The position numbers and the translations under genes were made by a program. This document shows, piece by piece, positions 11,578 through 24,604 of a stretch of DNA of 64,000 bases. The notes under the pieces were generated by a model. It saw only the letters and a program-made list of their open reading frames with translations, did not search any database and was not told the DNA's origin. The first letter of the stretch is position 1. Each line of letters starts with the position of its first letter. Source of the stretch: Apostichopus japonicus (taxonomy: Eukaryota; Echinodermata; Holothuroidea; Aspidochirotida; Stichopodidae); NCBI RefSeq assembly GCF_037975245.1, contig NC_092576.1, positions 38,968,611 through 39,032,610 of the forward strand, written 5' to 3'.

Positions 11578-12840
11578 GGGTCATTCCATATCAAATCACC
11601 AGATTTTGGGGTATGTTGTAGTTCGACATTTTTGAAAAATTCCCAAATTTATTGCATGAGTGGACCACCATAAAATAAGCATATTCTGAAAATTTCAGTT
11701 GCATTGCTTTACAATTGGCCGATTTAAAATTCTTTGAAATTCCACAATTTGTCGCCACCATGGCAATTTGGCATTTTCTTGACTTTTGAGGTCCCATTTC
11801 TCAGCAATTACACATTCTACTACCTTTCTATTACAGATGCCTATAGAGTCTAACCCATAGAACAGGAAAATAAAAAATTAGGCTACAAAAATATTGTCTT
11901 GTGGAGTTAGGTCAACTTAAAAGTGTCAAAATATTTAATTTTTGTACTTTTCACTAAAAAATGTGCTATTTTTAGTGATGAATTGCTCCTAAACCATTGC
12001 CAAGGCAAAACACCCTCCTGAAATTTTTTGTACAAACAGGGTGGTACTATATCTCTTCCAGAAAAAATTATCATTTTTTTTTAATTTGACGCGTTTTGAG
12101 TTATTGGCCGTCAAAAACGACCTCTTTTGTACATCGGAGCAACTTAACAACTTCATAAATTAATATTGAGAACAGCTAGAACCCTGAAATTTCTTAATGT
12201 GTAAGAACTTTATACTTATTAATAAAGTATAAACCCTGACACCTCTAACATGGTTACTTTGGTAAAAAATTGGCATCAAAACCCCTACCTCATGCTGAAT
12301 CGCAGCATGAAATAGCAACTTTAGAGTTGCACAACTTGCAAACATAGTCTAGGAAAGCATTGTAATCATTATTTTGTAATATTTGTACTAGACATAATAA
12401 CCTCTGAAAGAATCAAGTACCCTGAAGCAATGGTTTAGGAGCAATTCATCACTAAAAATAGCACATTTTTTAGTGAAAAGTACAAAAATCAAATATTTTG
12501 ACACTTTTAAGTTGACCTAACTCCACAAGAAAATATTTTTGTAGCCTAATTTTTTTATTTTCCTGTTCTATGGGATAGACTCTTTAGGCATCTGTATTAG
12601 AAAGGTAGTAGAATGTTCAATTGCTGCGAAATGAGACCTCAAAAGTCAAGAAAATGCCAAAATGCCATGGTGGCGACAAATTGTGGAATTTCAAAGTGTG
12701 ATAAATCGGCCAATTGTAAAGCAATGCAACTGAAATTTTCAGAATATGCTTATTTTATGGTGGTCCAATCATACAATAAATTTGGGGATTTTTGGAAAGG
12801 GTGCAGCAACAGCCATCCGTGATTTGACACGGAATGACCC
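11578..12840. mobile_element. Foldback DNA element with ~420-bp inverted arms
   Basis: The element opens GGGTCATTCC and closes GGAATGACCC. Left arm 11578-12000 and right arm 12427-12840 are near-perfect inverted copies, with about 425 bp of unrelated centre. Each end abuts a TATATATA tract, which would hide a TA-rich target duplication. Open frames in the arms (for example the GPQKSRKCQ-type reading) mirror each other and are not genes. It is a non-autonomous foldback or MITE-like element; no transposase is seen. Confidence 0.85.
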
Positions 12841-12994
12841 ATATATATATATTTTTTTTTAAATTGCACTAGGCCTACAGTAAATAGCCTTCAGAAATAC
12901 AAGAATGTGTATACGTAATTATACAAAATACATGAAGGGCAATCAAACAAACTTATCATGGCCCTTGCTCTGAAAAGCTACCTGAACACCATTA

Positions 12995-14712
12995 TAGTGT
13001 TCAACCGATTATGCATAACAGAAAATACCGATTACTGATTATTTTTTTATAATCGTACCGATTCCGATTATTTGAAAATGAGAAAATATCCCGTTTATAC
13101 GAAATCGGCAATAAAGTTTGACAGAAACAATTATTGTTGTGATTTTCCCCAGTTTCCTTTTGCTTCGTTGTTATACAAGGCTCTAAGGTACCATTTTGTA
13201 TGTACCAAATTACCTCTGGAGTTTCTCGGAAAGAAATTTTTTTTTTTTTAATTTCCAAAATACGGAGATATGACATCCTACCTAGTCAGCACTGTGCTAA
13301 GCGAATGGCCTAACCACCTCGACGTAAATGTCACCTGTTAATGGCTTGAAATGGGCTACGAATAGTTACTCAAAATATCCATCTCAAAAAGTATCTCAGA
13401 CAAACCATCCATCTGCAATCTTTACCAAAGTGTAAATTTTAATGACATATTGCCTTCATTCCGACAATATTTTGTACTTATTTTCAGTATTATACCGTTT
13501 ATGAACAAATAGAAATGTTACGAACTTGAAGTTAAACATACCTATTCGTTACCTATATAACTCCATTCAGGTTCAATTAGAATGTGTAAGCTTAGGCCAA
13601 TCAAACTGAAAAGCAAATTGTACCATCGTAACTTGTTTAAAATTACTCTAAAATGTAATACCAGATTGATGTAAAGAAATAATAACAACTAGAAACTACT
13701 CCAATATAAAATATAACATTCCCTCTATAAGACATATCACTTACATTACCTTCCAAACAAATGCCGATTTCCAGCAAATTGAAAGTTGTAAACTAAGCTA
13801 CGCAATTTTTTTTTTTTTTTTTGCAAACCGATGGTTAGGCTACATTTCCCATTGACTTAGTGTGGTTGTTAGGCTAACATGTGGTCGAAGATTGCAGTTT
13901 CCGTGGATATTTTTAGTTTTTATTTGCGACACAACTAGAGCGAATAAACAGATGTCAAGTTTAGATTTCCATGCAGTTGATTTAGTGTGAAGTAAGGCTA
14001 CTATGTGGTCGGAGATTTGTGAGGATTTTAGGTTATTTTCGCTGGTACTGCAGGCCGTAATTTACCACGGGAAGTTCCCGGTGATTGTGCGCGACCCTCT
14101 CGCACTGCTTCAAATTTTGATGCGGGGTGAGAAAACTGCGCGATTCGCGATGCAACTGCAATTCCTAGCTAAAGCAAACGCATTTCACAATTAATTTGAC
14201 ACAGACACCTGATATAAAGAGGGCGATTTTTTTATATTTCATTTTTCTTTTTCGCACTCGTAATTGTGCTTTAGGAGGGCTTTTTAGCACTTGCGAGGGC
14301 GAATCGCCCGTTGCCCCCGCTTATTTCCTACCCTGTCCAGCACATTCCTGAATTCGCGAAATTGCTATTGCTGCTATGCTTACTGTGCCAAGAAATATGC
14401 AGCCAATAACCACGAAGGAAGCAAAATCGGCGACCCTGGCAGCCTAATTTGATGAAAGTATACACTGTGAAAGACGTATAGGGGGTGCCTTTTTTTAATA
14501 TTTCGTAGTAAAACAACAAACCTAATTCATCAGTTGATATTTTCAACTTCCATATGTTTTTGAATAATGATATTTTCACCTTCCATATGTTTTTGAATAA
14601 TCGGTATGACATAACTGGTATTCCACGTAATTTTTACCGATACCGATTATGTACCGATTATGCAATATTCGTACCGATTCCGATTCCGATTAGGTTAATC
14701 GGTTGAACACTA
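12995..14712. mobile_element. Non-autonomous hAT-like element (1,718 bp)
   Basis: The termini are TAGTGTTCAACCGATTA at the left and its reverse complement at the right, with subterminal ACCGATT repeats at both ends. The TAGNG terminus fits hAT elements. It is flanked by CACCATTA (12987-12994) and CACCAGTA (14713-14720), an 8-bp target duplication with one change. A duplicate of the flanking DNA at 11467-11530 has one uninterrupted CACCAGTA at 11513-11520, which serves as an empty site. No transposase frame was found inside. Confidence 0.8.
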
Positions 14713-14720
14713 CACCAGTA

Positions 14721-15594
14721 CTATCCTTAAATGGATGTTACGTAGAATTCAGCAGTACAGAATGTAATTAGCATGCAATACACTAACACCTCGCGTACCT
14801 AACTACAGAACAGAAAATTGTTCGCGAGGGTAGCCATTTTCGTATATCTAACATGTAGCTGTTATGAGTCATAGCCAATCTGCTACAAAACAGACTTGGG
14901 GGCGGGGCTTAATCATCAAAAACGGACCTTTTTACTAAAAGTAGGGGCGGCAGCTCAGTGTTGTTTTAAGAAAGAAAAATCATTTAAACATCAAATAAAG
15001 CAAATAAAAGCCATTAAATGTCATATACATGTAGTAAAATTCTTATTAATACCTACCTGTAAACAACAAATGGAAGTTTAAAATTTTAATAAAATATATA
15101 ATACATAGGACCCTATCTTAGACGATACCACTGTTGAAAGACAGTTCTATTCTATTCTCTTTCATAAAACATAAGTTTTGGAGCGTGTGCAAACAGGTCT
15201 GACAAAGTGTGTTTTCAGTCCAAATTGGCCCGATTTGGACATAAATCGGTGAAAAAGTCACAGAATGAGATACAATTCTGGAATAAAAAATAGTAACTTT
15301 TGTTGGTCTATATGATATATTCTTGCTCTGGAAATTCCAGAGAAAAAGAACTTTGTTTGAAGACGCTGAAAAATATTTAAGAGAAGAGAAAGTCCCACTT
15401 ACTGTTACAATATCTCTATACATGTAATGTATTGAGATAAAAATGTATTTGTGAAAGTTACACTATCACGTCTGTACACTCTCGTTCATCACACTAGTAT
15501 AATTGCGGTTGTAAGGACTAAATCTACATCATGTAACCGCACGAAAGTACGTTCCTTCACGACACAGCTCATTGTTTATAGCATTTAAACTGTA
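14721..15594. other. No gene recognised
   Basis: No exon with convincing splice sites and no clear repeat structure. Open frames here are short and unsupported. Confidence 0.4.
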
Positions 15595-16510
15595 TTTTCT
15601 TTTAATTCTCTGAATCTACTCATTTGTACCACTCTTGCATGCTGATATAGTAAAGGGTAAGTGAGAAAATATGATGTTGATAGTACCTGACAAGCCTAGT
15701 TGCCAAAAAATTAAAGTTTCTATTATCCCCCAACCCCACCGTGTTCGATCCCTTATCTGTACTGTTTACAACGCCTCGGCCTGCATACAATAAGGACGAA
15801 TTCTTGCCCTCCCGACACATATATGCAGTAAACACGACCGACACACGCCCGTGTATATACCGCTACAAAGCGACGTCACGTAAACTCTATTTCATACAAT
15901 GATTGTGCAACACATTCCACGCCTATGAATTTTTCTACGCAATGTTTGTTGTAGGCTAATTCTTTGTTGTGTCTACTCTAGAGCAGTAATTCAGCTGAGC
16001 CTATACTACATCACGTTACAGCATTATCCACCACCCACCCCCCTCCTTCTGCCCGAAAAAAAATTACATAACAAACAAACAATAACTGTAACGGCTGGGA
16101 GATATCTATACCTGATAGGAAAACCCATTCGCTACACCTAACAGCTGATATTAATGGTTTATAACATGTAAACAGTTGTTTGTTTTAATTCTCTTTATAT
16201 CTTTCTGGGTGAACAGTACGAGTCTACACTCATCTGTAACAGTCTTGCATGAGAAAATCGTAAGAGATAAGTTAGAAAATAGTGTGTTGACATTACATAA
16301 TAGTTGCAAAAATGAAAGTTTCTATGATTTTTCCCGTTCTCGTTCCCTACTCTGTACACTCATCGATCATCACATTAGCATTAGCGTGGTTAGTCAGGCC
16401 TCAACCTACACACAGTAATTGCAAGAACAACTTTTCGTCCCGACAGATGCAGAGCAAATACAACCGACACACGCCCGTGTGAACCGCTTACAAGCTACCG
16501 CCACGTAAAC
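15595..16510. repeat. Diverged segmental tandem duplication
   Basis: Copies at about 15595-15900 and 16170-16510 share, in order, TTTAATTCTCT, CTTGCATG, AAAGTTTCTAT, CCGACACACGCCCGTGT and CACGTAAACTCTA. The first copy has a CRE-like GACGTCAC where the second has CGCCAC. GC-rich words in an AT-rich background suggest a duplicated promoter or first-exon region. No start codon or splice donor could be assigned with confidence. Confidence 0.65.
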
Positions 16511-17449
16511 TCTAGTCAGGCGCTAGTTTTATATTATATTATTTAGTTTTTGATTACGTAAAACAAATTATAAGCATTTGATATTGTCTCAAAAATGTTT
16601 GTGGTAGGCCCATTCTTTGTAGTGTCTAAAGTAGTAGCCTATTTTGCAGCTGCAAATGTTACAGTATCATAACTGCTACAGTAAATATATTTACTAAAAG
16701 TGAGCGACATTATCGTAATCCATGTACAGTACTAGGCCTACTACCACTCTCAATGTGACCGCACAACCAAATATATTATCACTACGGCAGTACCAAGGCT
16801 AACTCGGCCATCGCAATGTCTGATTGGATTTAGGGCCTAGTGATATGTTACTCGGTCTCTATACGTAAGGATTTGTGCGAATCAATAACTATTCTAAAAC
16901 AGTTATATTCTTTAACACACGCCATTTAAATTGGCATACAGCCATGCTTAACGGCGAGTGGTAAAGTCCTAGCCTATCTTGACAGAAACAAACAAACCTA
17001 TTACGAGTACTACCGACTACATCTAAGGCCTAACTATCAAGAATTGGTCTACATAATTTGCAGAACTGTAATTAAACTTACCTTGAAAGCAAGATTGTTT
17101 TAGTAGGATTATATCCTAAAGCGGTGATAAACGTATAGGCCTAGGCCTAGTAGACTTGACATATCCTAACTGCATATACATTCCAAATAAAAGCTTCGTT
17201 TTCAATACAGCCAAAACACCGTTGTATTGTAATAGTCGATGCGCCTGCATTGACGCGGCAGGCTGAATGGGCCCGTCATTGAAGGTAGCAGCCACTAACA
17301 GCAGACACTAACAGCACCCACTAGGAGAAAAAGGACAGTAAGACATGACACAGTGCTACAACTGCGGTTGTGTGTGTGTTTGTTATCACTGACGCTGCGG
17401 TGGTGTGTGTTGTTCAATTAGTGCATAAATAGGAAAGGTGTTTTTTTTT
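16511..17449. other. No gene recognised
   Basis: Several AGGCCTA-rich patches and a GC-richer stretch around 17230-17420. No supported exon or RNA gene. Confidence 0.35.
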
Positions 17450-17860
17450 TCTTTCAAAATCGATTAATTTTAGTTATGGAGCCTATTTAGATGTCCGGTT
17501 AACACTTCATTAAAGTAAAAAGGTTTTACCGATAGTAGAGATATACCACGTGAAAGAAGAACCTTTCTACTTTAATGTGGTGCTAGCTAGACATCTCAAT
17601 AGGCTCTGTGACTAAAATTAATCGATTTTGAAGAAGAAAAATATAATCATTACACATTAAGTTTATACAGCGCGTTTAGAGAGGGGTCCGTATCGGTGTT
17701 AAAACTTTAAGGCCACTTTGGTCAAGAAATCGGTTTTGTTACCAATAGTAGAGGTATATCACGTTAAAGACGGCGGACTTGTTTCTTTAATGTGGTGCTA
17801 ACCGGACCTCTTAACTAGGTCGATAACTTAAATTAATCGACTTTGAAATAAAAATAATAC
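17450..17860. repeat. Two related hairpin (MITE-like) elements
   Basis: About 17450-17640 is an imperfect palindrome: AAAATCGATTAATTTTAGT at its left is matched by ACTAAAATTAATCGATTTT at its right, with further pairing inward. A weaker second copy lies at about 17700-17860 and ends TTAATCGACTTTGAAA. Both share a core with TAGTAGAG(A/G)TATA and CACGT. They look like two insertions or a duplication of one small non-autonomous DNA element. Confidence 0.7.
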
Positions 17861-17956
17861 GTTTAGATCATAACACATTACCGCTCGTTTCGAGCTAATT
17901 TTCCCATTTGTATAATAAATAATAAATACCATATATTAAAGTGCTGTTATCATGAA

Positions 17957-18272
17957 ATAAAACATGCTCAAGAGCACTGTACAAAAGAACCAATACCTTG
18001 AATATAAGTTACCAAACTTAAGAAAACCTTAAAGTAATAACAACAGCAATAAAAGTAGAAGTAAAACATGCTCAAGAGCACTGTACAAAAGAACCAAATC
18101 TTGGAATATAAAATTACCAAACATAAGAAAACCTAAAAGTAATAACAACAGCAGTAAAAGTAGAAGTAAAACATGCTCAAGAGGACTGCACAAAAGAACC
18201 AAAACCTGGAATATAAAATACCAAACTTAAGAAAACCTAAAAGTAATAACAACAGCAGTAAAAGTAAAACCT
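17957..18272. repeat. Three tandem copies of a ~105-bp unit
   Basis: Each copy starts near AACATGCTCAAGAGCACTGT (17961, 18065, 18170) and contains ACCAAACTTAAGAAAACC and AGTAATAACAACAGCA. The array lies just downstream (minus strand) of the LINE coding remnant at 18376-18480, so it may be that element's 3' untranslated region. Confidence 0.85.
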
Positions 18273-18375
18273 TATAAAAGACAGGGTAATAAACCACAAA
18301 AAATAAAATAAAAAATATAAATATACATAAATATGGGCACAGTAAAGTGAATAAAACAAAGAAAAGTGAATAAGA

Positions 18376-18480
18376 TTAATGCCCATACTCGAGCCTAAAA
18401 AGATACGTTTTCAAGTGCTTCTTAAAAGTGTCAATATGTGTGATATTTCTTAAGTGATGGGGAAGAGAATTCCAGAGTTT
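18376..18480 (-). pseudogene. LINE RT C-terminal remnant
   Basis: A minus-strand frame reads LWNSLPHHLRNITHIDT then FKKHLKTYLFRLEYGH and a stop at 18376-18378. The WNSLPxxLR ... FKxxLKTYLF pattern is the usual end of the ORF2 protein of Jockey/CR1-type non-LTR elements. The upstream sequence lacks an RT core, so the copy is 5'-truncated. Confidence 0.7.
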
Positions 18481-18499
18481 GTATCATTTTCCTGTTAGG

Positions 18500-21400
18500 A
18501 TCGTACGGTTTGTAGCCATCGATTTTTAATCAATCAAAGTGTTACTGACTGTTTTTTACCACGTGTAAGAGGAATAACTTATCTTTGACTGTCGCATATT
18601 TTCACAAATTCACTGTGTGAGGATGTAGTAGACAGAAATAACAACAGATTTTGTGTTTCACCAATGGTCTGGTGGCACCATGTATTTAAACATGAAATTA
18701 GATATAACCGGTAAAATCAACAGGGCAGTGGGTAAGACTCAAGAGAAACCCCCTGACACACTGCAGAGAGAAGAAATAAGTAAAAGTGAAAAATAGGAAA
18801 AATGACTATACAGTATATACGCAATCTAGAGGTAAAATATTAACGTCACCTAAAACCAAGGCCAAAAAGGTGTACATGCACGGACATCGTTATGACATCT
18901 TTAACTTAACTAGCAGTGGTATTAATCCAACGTATAACAATACATAGTAGAAGGAGCTGCGACCATTACGTCCCTGACACGTCTGTCAATAACAACAACT
19001 TAATACTAAACAAAAGGGTATTGTCCATATACGGCTTAACTACCAAACATATATACTGCTTTAAGTTATAACATTTTAGTAAAACAATACTAACTCGGAT
19101 AGTGCATGGCGAAATTAATACGAACCATTGAATTTGGTCAAAGGGAAGGAAAATATCTTAACTATTATGCATACTATCACTTTAAGACTATAACTGTACT
19201 ATCCCTTTAAGTGGGTAGTCATGACCTTAAATATGATAAGAGAAAATATCTCTTAAGTCTTAATGGTTAAAAGTAAAATAAAGAGAAAGAATACTGATAA
19301 TATAGGAAAAGCACTTAGAAATATAGATGTACATGGTGAGGCTATGCTGTTATGTTACGTTAGGTAACTACACGTTATGAACCTCATTCTTGTATACATA
19401 CTCATTACTATAAATTTAACGTTACATGGGCGCCGCCATCTTAGCTGAAACAGAGGGCGCTCTCCCAGAACATAATCTCAACCTCGTGTATGTGAGCCTC
19501 TTACGTAACTGGCTCCTAGAATTATCTCTATAATCTCTATAATACATTCCTTTAAAATATGAATGTGAAATCAACCCTTAAGTAAAACCTGTAGATTATT
19601 TATAAAGATACATCTTCAATAAAACGAGTTAAATATAAGTATATGTAACCCACGGTGTGTCTACTCAACATAACGTTAGAAGAGGGCTTCCCTATCCTGG
19701 CATAATCTGTACCGTAGGATAGCGTACCCTAGCCAAGCCTTACCGATACGAAAATGGTCGATAATATTAAGTAAAATATACGATCACTGAATAACTCCAG
19801 TGCTACAAGAACTTAACAGGCTAAAGAAAGATATATTTACCTCTAAGTGTCAACAATGTGATTGTCCAAGTGCATCACATGCTCAATTATTACTTAGAAC
19901 TAAAACTTTCGATAAACTATTCGTGCTTGTTGATTCGTCTTGAAATATATAGTGTGCACGCTAACTGAGCTATTCCCAGCTGGCTATATTGCGTAACACA
20001 CAAGGACCCTTTGTTCGAGCCGGAAATGACTCATGGCTACTTGCCATGGAACGCACAGATTCCCTCACAACTGTTTAGACATTTGAAGAAAAAAAATTGG
20101 TATAAAAAATGCCGCAATTTACGCCTTCTTCCACAAGTTTTGGTAGGATCACAAGATTCAGTTGAATATGGATGCAGAAATCGTCCACCATTAAATTCCA
20201 GAGTTATATCACATGAAAGAGCAACATCTCATCTCTCTTATGGTGCCATTTTTGGCATTTTACAGTATGCATAGCGTTACTTATTATTGCATTAAAACAG
20301 GTAAGAAAAAGTGACAGTTTTGTTATTGTCCGCTAATTTAGGCTGCACTTTGTGGCTGCTGGGGATCCACTTTTTCCGACACAGCGTACCCAGCGCTCGT
20401 CACAGTGTACAAACATCAGTGGCCAACGGCGTGTAACGTTGATGTATACACTTTTTGCTGCTGTTAGTGGCTGCTCTTAATGGCTGCTACGTTCAAACAG
20501 GTGCTGAATGGCTGAATTACCAACACATGCGTACATTACTGTAGTAGTTGCTATGCTTAAATTGAACATGTGTTATATATAAGCTGTGAATGGTCTACTG
20601 ACGGGTGATAAGGTTATCGAAACTCTCCCGAGTTAACCTTTTGAGAACCAAATATTTATGAATAATGTAATATTGAATTAAGATAATCATTGAGAAACGT
20701 AACCTACGAATGCTGCTGACAGGAAGAAACGTCTACTAGAGATGAAAGCCAAATACTGTGTAGCCGATCCGATCAATTCAACATAAATAACAGTGTTTGG
20801 ATCGAGGACACAGTTAATATGTTGTGGGGGAGCACTCTCAAAATATGTCTTAGAGATTGACCGGGAAATGTTAATATTCTAAACTAGATAGTGTGCGTCT
20901 CTGTTCGTTTAATAATTCATTGCTTAACTTACAGACTCAGATAACAGAAAGAGGTCAATCTAACCATGGTAGCAATTGAACAGAGCAAATACCTTAACAA
21001 TTGTGTTTCGTTTACATTAGATTCATGACATTAATGAAATAGTACCTTTAGTTCTATTTGACATTTAAAGTGCCCTGTTTTTTAGAGTGCCATTTCTGTT
21101 ATGTAAACTGCTTCACTTTTTTTTAAATATGATAACAGAAACTTCAATGAATAATTGTCCGCTTTAGTGCATCAATAGTTGTCGGAACGTTTTTATGTAG
21201 TGTGGTTAGCCACAAATCCCACTGAACCTTGAATGTTGTGCACTCCTTACCCCCCCCCCCTCCATCCTCACCTGTGGATGCTTTTTGAATCACTGGAAGG
21301 AAGAGGAAACTGGTTGCATCGGAGTAATATGTGACTTACCATACCAGGAAAGTCTACTTGAACAGTTGTGTTCGTCAATAATGATTTCAGAAAGAAATGG

Positions 21401-22373
21401 AGTACGTGTTTGTATACCGCCCTCCTTAAATGACAAGTTAGCTACGTAACACGAATGACTAAGCATATTACCTGCTTACTACAAATTACTTACGATTCGT
21501 CGATGAGAGAATACTGAGGTTCACTTATTTGTACATTTAGTAAGTTCAATATAGAAATTACAATGAGTATGAATACAAACAAAACTCGGTGAGCATAATA
21601 CGTAAATACAACAGTACAACAAAAGTGACAGAAACAAACAAAGGAGACAATACCAATAGAAAACAGAAAGAGAGAAAAGTAAGCAGCCTGTAATTATAAA
21701 GAGTTATTACTAAGCAGTCTTTACCAAAGTTTTCGACATTTGATATGAGAGCAGCAGAGTTTTATACTGCAGTACGTTTATAGCGTGTGTTGTGCTGAGA
21801 GGGCATAAGCCTATTTAAGGGTACATAGACAGCGTTGCGCGGGAACGACTACATATTTAGAGTACGTAGCACAATGGAAATTTCAAAAAAAAAATATATG
21901 ATAAATATAATTGGAATGGAGTCATGTACTGGGTTAAGCATAAAAACAACAGCGTGATAGCCATAAATGTCAAAGAAAGTAGGAGTTTTTAAATTGGCAA
22001 AGAGCAGTAACGAATGACGATGAAACAGTGTTTATGTAAATTAGACGAATGACTCTTTTCTGTTAGACGAATAAAGGTTAACTCTTACTGCGTTATTATG
22101 GGCCTATCAATTTTCGAGGCATAATATCAGTATGATTTGTGCGAGTTAATAACACAATTACGGAGACGAAAGAAACAGCCTTGCATAGATATCTGAATGC
22201 AGGCAAATGGATTATCAATGAATTGAATTGGACGGGTAACATGTAATTCAGTCATAAATTACTTATAGTGAAACAACAAGCAGATTGCATTATATAACAT
22301 ATATGAGCCGTAATTGCAATTGTACTGTAATATGCTAAAAGGGCCAAAAGTGAAGAATTGTAAACAATCTATA
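18500..22373. other. Long stretch without a recognised gene
   Basis: AT-rich intergenic or intronic DNA. An 87-codon open frame at 20011-20274 (plus) matches nothing I know and lacks splice or repeat support. C-rich and T-rich tracts occur near 21250 and 21118. No RNA gene was recognised. Confidence 0.4.
19432..19443. promoter_or_regulatory. YY1-like motif
   Basis: GCCGCCATCTTA sits in a short GC-rich island (GGGCGCCGCC ... GAGGGCGCTC) within AT-rich DNA. It matches the YY1 core (GCCGCCATCTT) common near transcription starts. No adjoining exon could be assigned, so function is uncertain. Confidence 0.3.
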
Positions 22374-22763
22374 CACTGAAAAAATAAACTAGTCAATATT
22401 GCCACGGAATAACGTTAAAATAGTCTGTTACGTTAGTCAATGCACACGGACTAGCAAAAATCTTCGTTTCATCACTGCTTCTTAGTCGGTTTACACTGAC
22501 TAAGGACAAAATAATCGTAGCTTAGTCGGTGGCGACGGACTAAGGTATTTTAACCCACGGACTCCGTTTGCACAGCGCAAGCATTGCTTGGCATAGTTTC
22601 ATACGATCACTCTAAGCAATTTTCAACCGTAAATCACCCAAGAAGGTCTTTAGAAGAATGGAAGTTTTAACCGCCACCATCGGTCTACCTGTCATTCCTT
22701 TAACTTGGAGGTAAAACTAATGTTAATTGTTAGGCCACTGGCACTAGTACTGTATTATGGTTA

Positions 22764-23156
22764 GTGTTAAAGTTAAAGTTAAAGTTGAAGGTTTACAGTC
22801 TTGTATGAGGCTAATGCCTCCTCACATGACTTTACAACTTAACCCCTGGTCATTGGTAACTTGTCACACCCACACACCAAAGTGTACACAATTCAATCAA
22901 TCTCTCCTGGGGCACCACAGTGCACCACAACCACGTGTCCCACGGGGGACTTCCCATAGGGTGCAGCCACAAACCGGCGCACGCAACTATATTTACAAGT
23001 TACCTCGCAGGTCCCCATTTATACACCTGGGTGAAGAGAGGCAATGGAGATAAAGCGCCTTGCCCAAGGACACAACGCAATGATCTGGCCAGGGCTCGAA
23101 CCTGTAATCCTTAGATCACAAGTCCACTGCCTTAACCACTTGACCACAACGCCCTC
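22764..23156 (-). mobile_element. tRNA-derived SINE
   Basis: On the minus strand it begins GAGGGCGTTGTGGTCAAGTGG and carries GGTTCGAGCCC, giving RNA polymerase III box A-like and box B motifs at tRNA spacing. A body follows with TGTCCTTGGGCAAGGCGCTT and GGTGTATAAATGGGG, seen in SINEs of marine invertebrates. It ends in an AACTTT-type repeat at about 22764-22790. It lies inside the CACTA-like element, so it is the younger insertion. Open frames across it are not genes. Confidence 0.8.
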
Positions 23157-24604
23157 ACGCTACGCAGTACGTGTAACCGTTGTTAGGCTGGCGTTTCGCA
23201 ATACACAAGTGCCATGACAGTGAGTAGCCTTGGCTTCTACTGGGTACTGCAGTGCATTCTCAACAATAAAGTGTGCATTCTAAACACCAATTAGCAATGT
23301 GTTATGTGTATATTGGGCTAGATTGAACAGTGGCACATAATCTTCTAATTTATTCCCAAACAAATGCTGGGACCAAGTCTCAATAGCTTATTTAAAGTCT
23401 ATACTCATTTGGTAAAGATTTCCTGTAATTTCCCATGTGAATCTAAATGGGTAGGCTATGTGATATTGAATAAGCAAGGCTAGACCTTCAAACTTACAGT
23501 CACAGTAGGCTGAACAAATTATGTTGGCTAGTCACTGGTATTATATACTTTAGTACTACTAGTAAGACTACATCAAAACGACGGAAAAAAAAACTTAGTG
23601 TAACAAAGTACTGATTCTTCTCTAGCCTAGGTCTAAACAGGCTTGTTAAGCGAGCAAGCAAAATAACAACTAAAAACGATTAGGCTTATACATAAGTTGG
23701 CTCAGGGCATTTGTGTTTCTAAAACTTTTTATTTTAGATCATAAAAACAAACAAAGAATTAGCCTATGTTTTATTATCTTTGTAGTCAGGGCATTTGATT
23801 CTGGTTGCAATAATGATGACACTCTGGTTCACATGTTTAGCTTTATACAGTCTGCTTCAAACTTTGGGGTTGTTTTTTGAGACTATAGTGGAAGCAAATC
23901 TCACATAACTTTGTGGTGACAACTTTATTTCATTTTCTTCAAATGATGAATACTTCTGCTTTGCTGTTTCTTTTTTTTTTCCAGGAAGAACTGAAAAGCC
24001 AAATATCCAGGTCAAGGGTGAGGTTTCCTGTGATGTACGACACCAGTGTGACGGCAACAACAGAAGAGGACAACTGTGTTTTTAATATGACTTAAAGAAA
24101 TTATGTTTTAAGATGATATATTTGTACCATTTGCAGAACAAAAGAGTTTATCCGAGAGTCCAAAAAGCAAAGGAACAAGCACCATGCATAGAGAAAAAAA
24201 GATGGAAGAGTGAGTTTAACTATTGTACCCAACTGTTTAATGATATTAAAGATACTTTTCATAACCTGGTTTTAAAAAAAAACAGTCTGGTATATCATTT
24301 ACGTGCAAGGTTTTGCCAAATTTTTACTGATTTGGGATCATTATTAACATGATTAACATGATTATTAAGCTTTGAAAAATAACTTGGTGTTATGCTGTGC
24401 AAAGCTAATAATTATTTGGTAAAGCTGCTATATCTGGCTTATAATTTGAGGGACCTAGATTTAAATGTTTGCCTCCCAATATGTTATAAAATTTTAAGGG
24501 AAATGTATGTTTATGATAATGTGAGTTATTATTTGCTATATCTGTATCTAGCCTATGCTTACACGTATATCATATTTTCTGTTCACCGGTCAATATTGGT
24601 GCAG

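Noticed and set aside
12613-12822. Frame with CCEMRPQKSRKCQ, mirrored at 11591-11797
   Set aside because: Both frames come from the inverted arms of the foldback element.
20011-20274. 87-codon plus-strand frame as a gene
   Set aside because: No recognised family, splice pattern or repeat support; length is within chance in this sequence.
22757-23114. Two overlapping plus-strand frames of 64-98 codons
   Set aside because: They run antisense through a tRNA-derived SINE.
22764-23156. Functional tRNA gene
   Set aside because: Box A-like and box B motifs are present, but no acceptor stem or cloverleaf; the long body and tail fit a SINE.
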